From Eubacteriales Family XIII. Incertae Sedis bacterium (GTDB taxonomy: Bacteria > Bacillota > Clostridia > Peptostreptococcales > Anaerovoracaceae): a DNA stretch of 17,233 nt. Numbering within the stretch: the stretch's first letter is position 1; each line of letters starts with the position of its first letter. The notes below the pieces were generated by a model that made no database searches, was not told the DNA's origin, and saw only the letters and a list, made by a program, of their open reading frames with translations. Of this stretch, positions 16,401-17,233 are shown in pieces. Both the position numbers and the translations under genes were made by a program. The stretch spans positions 1-17,233 of the forward strand of contig JAITKU010000155.1 in NCBI GenBank assembly GCA_031278255.1, read 5' to 3'.

Positions 16401-17068
16401 ATCCCCACGCGCGGGCGCTGTCCCTGAAGTCCAAATACGCGGTCACGGAATTGGCCGGGCTTTCCGCGGCGCGAAAGGAAGAGGCTTTCGCCGCCGCCGC
16501 GCCGCGCTTTTTGTCCGGGCGCCGCGCGCCGGGCGCCGCCGAGCGGGGCAGCCTTTTGCACAGGGCGCTCGAACGCTTGGATTTTCGCGCCGCGCGGGAG
16601 GAACTCGCGCGCGGCGGCGGCCCGGAGGACGCCCTGCGCGACTTGGCCGCGCGCGGTCTGTTCACGCCCGAGGAGATCGCGGCCGTGGACCTGCGGCGGC
16701 TTAGGAATTTTCTCGAATCCGACATCTGCCGCCGCGCCGCCGCCGCGCCGGAGTTGTACAAGGAAACGCCTTTCGTTCTGAGAAAGGAGATCGACGGGGA
16801 GGAAATCCTCGTGCAGGGCGTGATCGACTGCTGGTTTGTCGAAAACGGCGCGCCCGTCTTGATCGACTATAAGTCCGGGCAGACTTTCGCGTATGATCAA
16901 GACGCGCGCGCGGAAGCGCTGCAAAGCCTCGTCGCGCGTTACCGCCCCCAGCTTGCCGACTACGCGAAAGCGATCGAGGATATCCGGGGCGCGCGCGTTT
17001 CGGAGGCCGTCCTCTTCCTGCTCGGCGAGGGTCTGGGCCTGCGCGTGGACCTCGCGCAAAGGCCGTGA
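13406..17068 (+). CDS. addA: ATP-dependent helicase/nuclease subunit A (AddA)
   Basis: The product has 1220 residues. I chose the TTG at 13406 because GGAG at 13395-13398 sits seven bases before it and the protein then begins MKWNKEQEEAIYS, as AddA proteins do. Upstream in-frame codons lack a binding site. UvrD-type helicase motifs are intact: Walker A AAAGSGKT at 22-29, DEYQD at 412-416, GDVKQSIYKFR from 438, MTIHKSKGLEF from 826 and LYVAFTR at 901-907. The RecB-like nuclease at the C-terminus is also intact, with H1052, D1141, D1154, K1156, Q1182 and Y1186. An acidic, alanine-rich stretch near 534-569 looks like a flexible insert. With AddB it resects double-strand breaks and responds to Chi. 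In Firmicutes addB normally lies directly upstream, but here the upstream gene is a flippase. Confidence 0.97.
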   Translation: MKWNKEQEEAIYSNKKRILVSAAAGSGKTAVLVARIGRLILAGTPLSSMLIVTFTNAAAAEMRRRIVRFLTDRLKEGDDAFLRAQLSEIYSAQISTFHALALAVIREYYYKIKLAPDLRICDEARQTILRNEAAEELFACRFAEDYEAFTDFLRHYAGERDEESLREEVLFAVYDAVRVRPNSFDWLREKVALLAKPARELFAGRVAEAVAGDVARALTKASALCRAARALLEAGGARAYLPLCDADTDGLDALLAEAKRLREAFASAARLADASRAGAEDVDGLQTLLSAVSAFKFARFSVSDKEEKAKYKAIEAEVKRFRDRAKRVLRTGVTDPYCRRSLADYAAEINDTKRHADYLLGLIEAFHAIFTRKKSERGLMDFADAEHYALEILKEDDVAEAYRKRFVHIFIDEYQDSNAMQEELISRISAGNSLFMVGDVKQSIYKFRLAEPELFMRKYEEYGRGEDAEALRLDLNRNYRSKAPVIDAINGIFSRIMTAETAGPVYDENAALHRGLDAFADEARWNREALLCAVDGGAPEGDAEGDLAPKDAADEAAHAEEVADEGTDVVLELQQTEIEALAAVAIVKETLYAKDGSPRLFYDNKKGAARALEKRDIVILMRGARNRADVFQRVFAESGLPAFTDTGVGYFDTVEIETFMNLLRVIDNRRRDIPLLSVMYAPIFGFSTEELMDIRLAAPRAAYCDALLFCAEAGSASGPAAPLGEKIRDMLARLAAWRESASFMPLDEFVWTLLRESGYYIFAGALPGGVQRQANLRALADKALDFQNMHMRGLAGFINYVEHIRRKVDVGQARLIGGSEDVLRIMTIHKSKGLEFPVVIVAGAGRRFVSESAGAVSVHKDIGIALRRTDPARGLYRNTLLQNVIKSKKAAEDFAEEIRILYVAFTRAMDRLILLGTARGGLAGLRARDAAADARSHLECIAQIAEEAGFRVCERAVSAAAHGPWKERRSRSLREFLSSSAVCDPETAREADRRLGFSYPHARALSLKSKYAVTELAGLSAARKEEAFAAAAPRFLSGRRAPGAAERGSLLHRALERLDFRAAREELARGGGPEDALRDLAARGLFTPEEIAAVDLRRLRNFLESDICRRAAAAPELYKETPFVLRKEIDGEEILVQGVIDCWFVENGAPVLIDYKSGQTFAYDQDARAEALQSLVARYRPQLADYAKAIEDIRGARVSEAVLFLLGEGLGLRVDLAQRP

Positions 17069-17108
17069 GATTTCGGACCGCGCGGCGCGGAAGCCCTTAA
17101 CCCCGCGG

Positions 17109-17220
17109 AACATCCGTTCAATTTTGGCTCCGTCCAAAATTGAAGCGCCAAAGGCGCACTTCAATTGTTGAACGGATGTTTTGAGGGGACAAGGGCTTTG
17201 CCCGCCGCCCCTCAAAACAT
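17109..17220. repeat. intergenic element of nested inverted repeats
   Basis: Downstream of addA, several perfect inverted repeats overlap. Arms 17109-17121 and 17168-17180 pair over 13 bp. Inside them 17117-17127 pairs with 17134-17144 over 11 bp, and GCGCC (17145-17149) pairs with GGCGC (17153-17157). To the right, 17176-17188 pairs with 17208-17220 over 13 bp, enclosing GGGC (17193-17196) with GCCC (17200-17203). The outer left hairpin and the right hairpin share 17176-17180, so both cannot form fully. The A+T-rich arms differ from the GC-rich surroundings. No coding frame is apparent. It may be a MITE-like or REP-like dispersed element. It may also stop transcription from addA, although no T tract follows. 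Confidence 0.6.
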
Positions 17221-17233
17221 AGGCGTCAGTGGG

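Noticed and set aside
17176..17220. Canonical intrinsic terminator of addA
   Set aside because: The 13-bp stem is strong, but it is followed by AGGCGTCAG rather than T's on the plus strand and has no suitable T tract on the minus strand. I keep it as part of the repeat element.

Overview
The window is about 17 kb of GC-rich DNA. The gene content suggests an anaerobic member of the Firmicutes (Clostridia-like). The evidence is an AddA-type recombination nuclease, a SpoVB/YtgP-type flippase, a three-module flavodiiron protein of the kind known from clostridia, strong purine-rich ribosome binding sites, and GTG/TTG starts. This is inference from gene families, not a taxonomic assignment. Eight complete protein genes and one probable partial gene account for almost all of the sequence. 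I see no tRNA, rRNA, CRISPR array, transposase or phage gene.

Layout. (1) 1-261 holds the probable 3' end of an upstream gene, an extended -10 promoter, and a terminator-like hairpin with a T tract that starts almost exactly where transcription would begin. (2) 262-3628 is a two-gene unit: a secreted, membrane-anchored protein with CARDB/NEW3-like repeats and an overlapping MacB/FtsX-type ABC permease. Its ATPase is not in the window. (3) 3629-9736 starts with a well-spaced promoter and runs through a flavodiiron-rubredoxin-NADH:rubredoxin reductase fusion, a HI0933/YhiN-family flavoprotein, a COG2509-type FAD dehydrogenase and the corrinoid adenosyltransferase CobO. The first three are packed tightly enough to be one operon; cobO follows after 74 bases. 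(4) gpmI (9766-11397) lies on the minus strand, convergent with cobO. (5) 11398-11687 is a divergent control region with two distinct dyad-symmetric sites and two candidate promoters. (6) 11688-13307 is a MOP-superfamily flippase and 13406-17068 is addA, starting at TTG. No addB is adjacent. (7) 17069-17233 holds an intricate cluster of inverted repeats, less GC-rich than its surroundings, which resembles a non-coding intergenic repeat element.

Function. The central cluster fits oxygen defence and flavin-based redox chemistry in an anaerobe: NADH electrons pass through FAD and a short-spaced rubredoxin to FMN and a diiron site that reduces O2. Two further flavoproteins of unknown substrate follow, then a corrinoid adenosyltransferase, whose reaction needs reduced cobalt. 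gpmI is glycolytic, the flippase probably works in envelope assembly, and addA in double-strand-break repair. I found no clear new defence or mobile system. The points most worth checking are the hairpin at the first promoter, the two dyads before the flippase, the terminal repeat element, the ABC pair without an ATPase, addA without addB, and the flavoprotein-cobO linkage.
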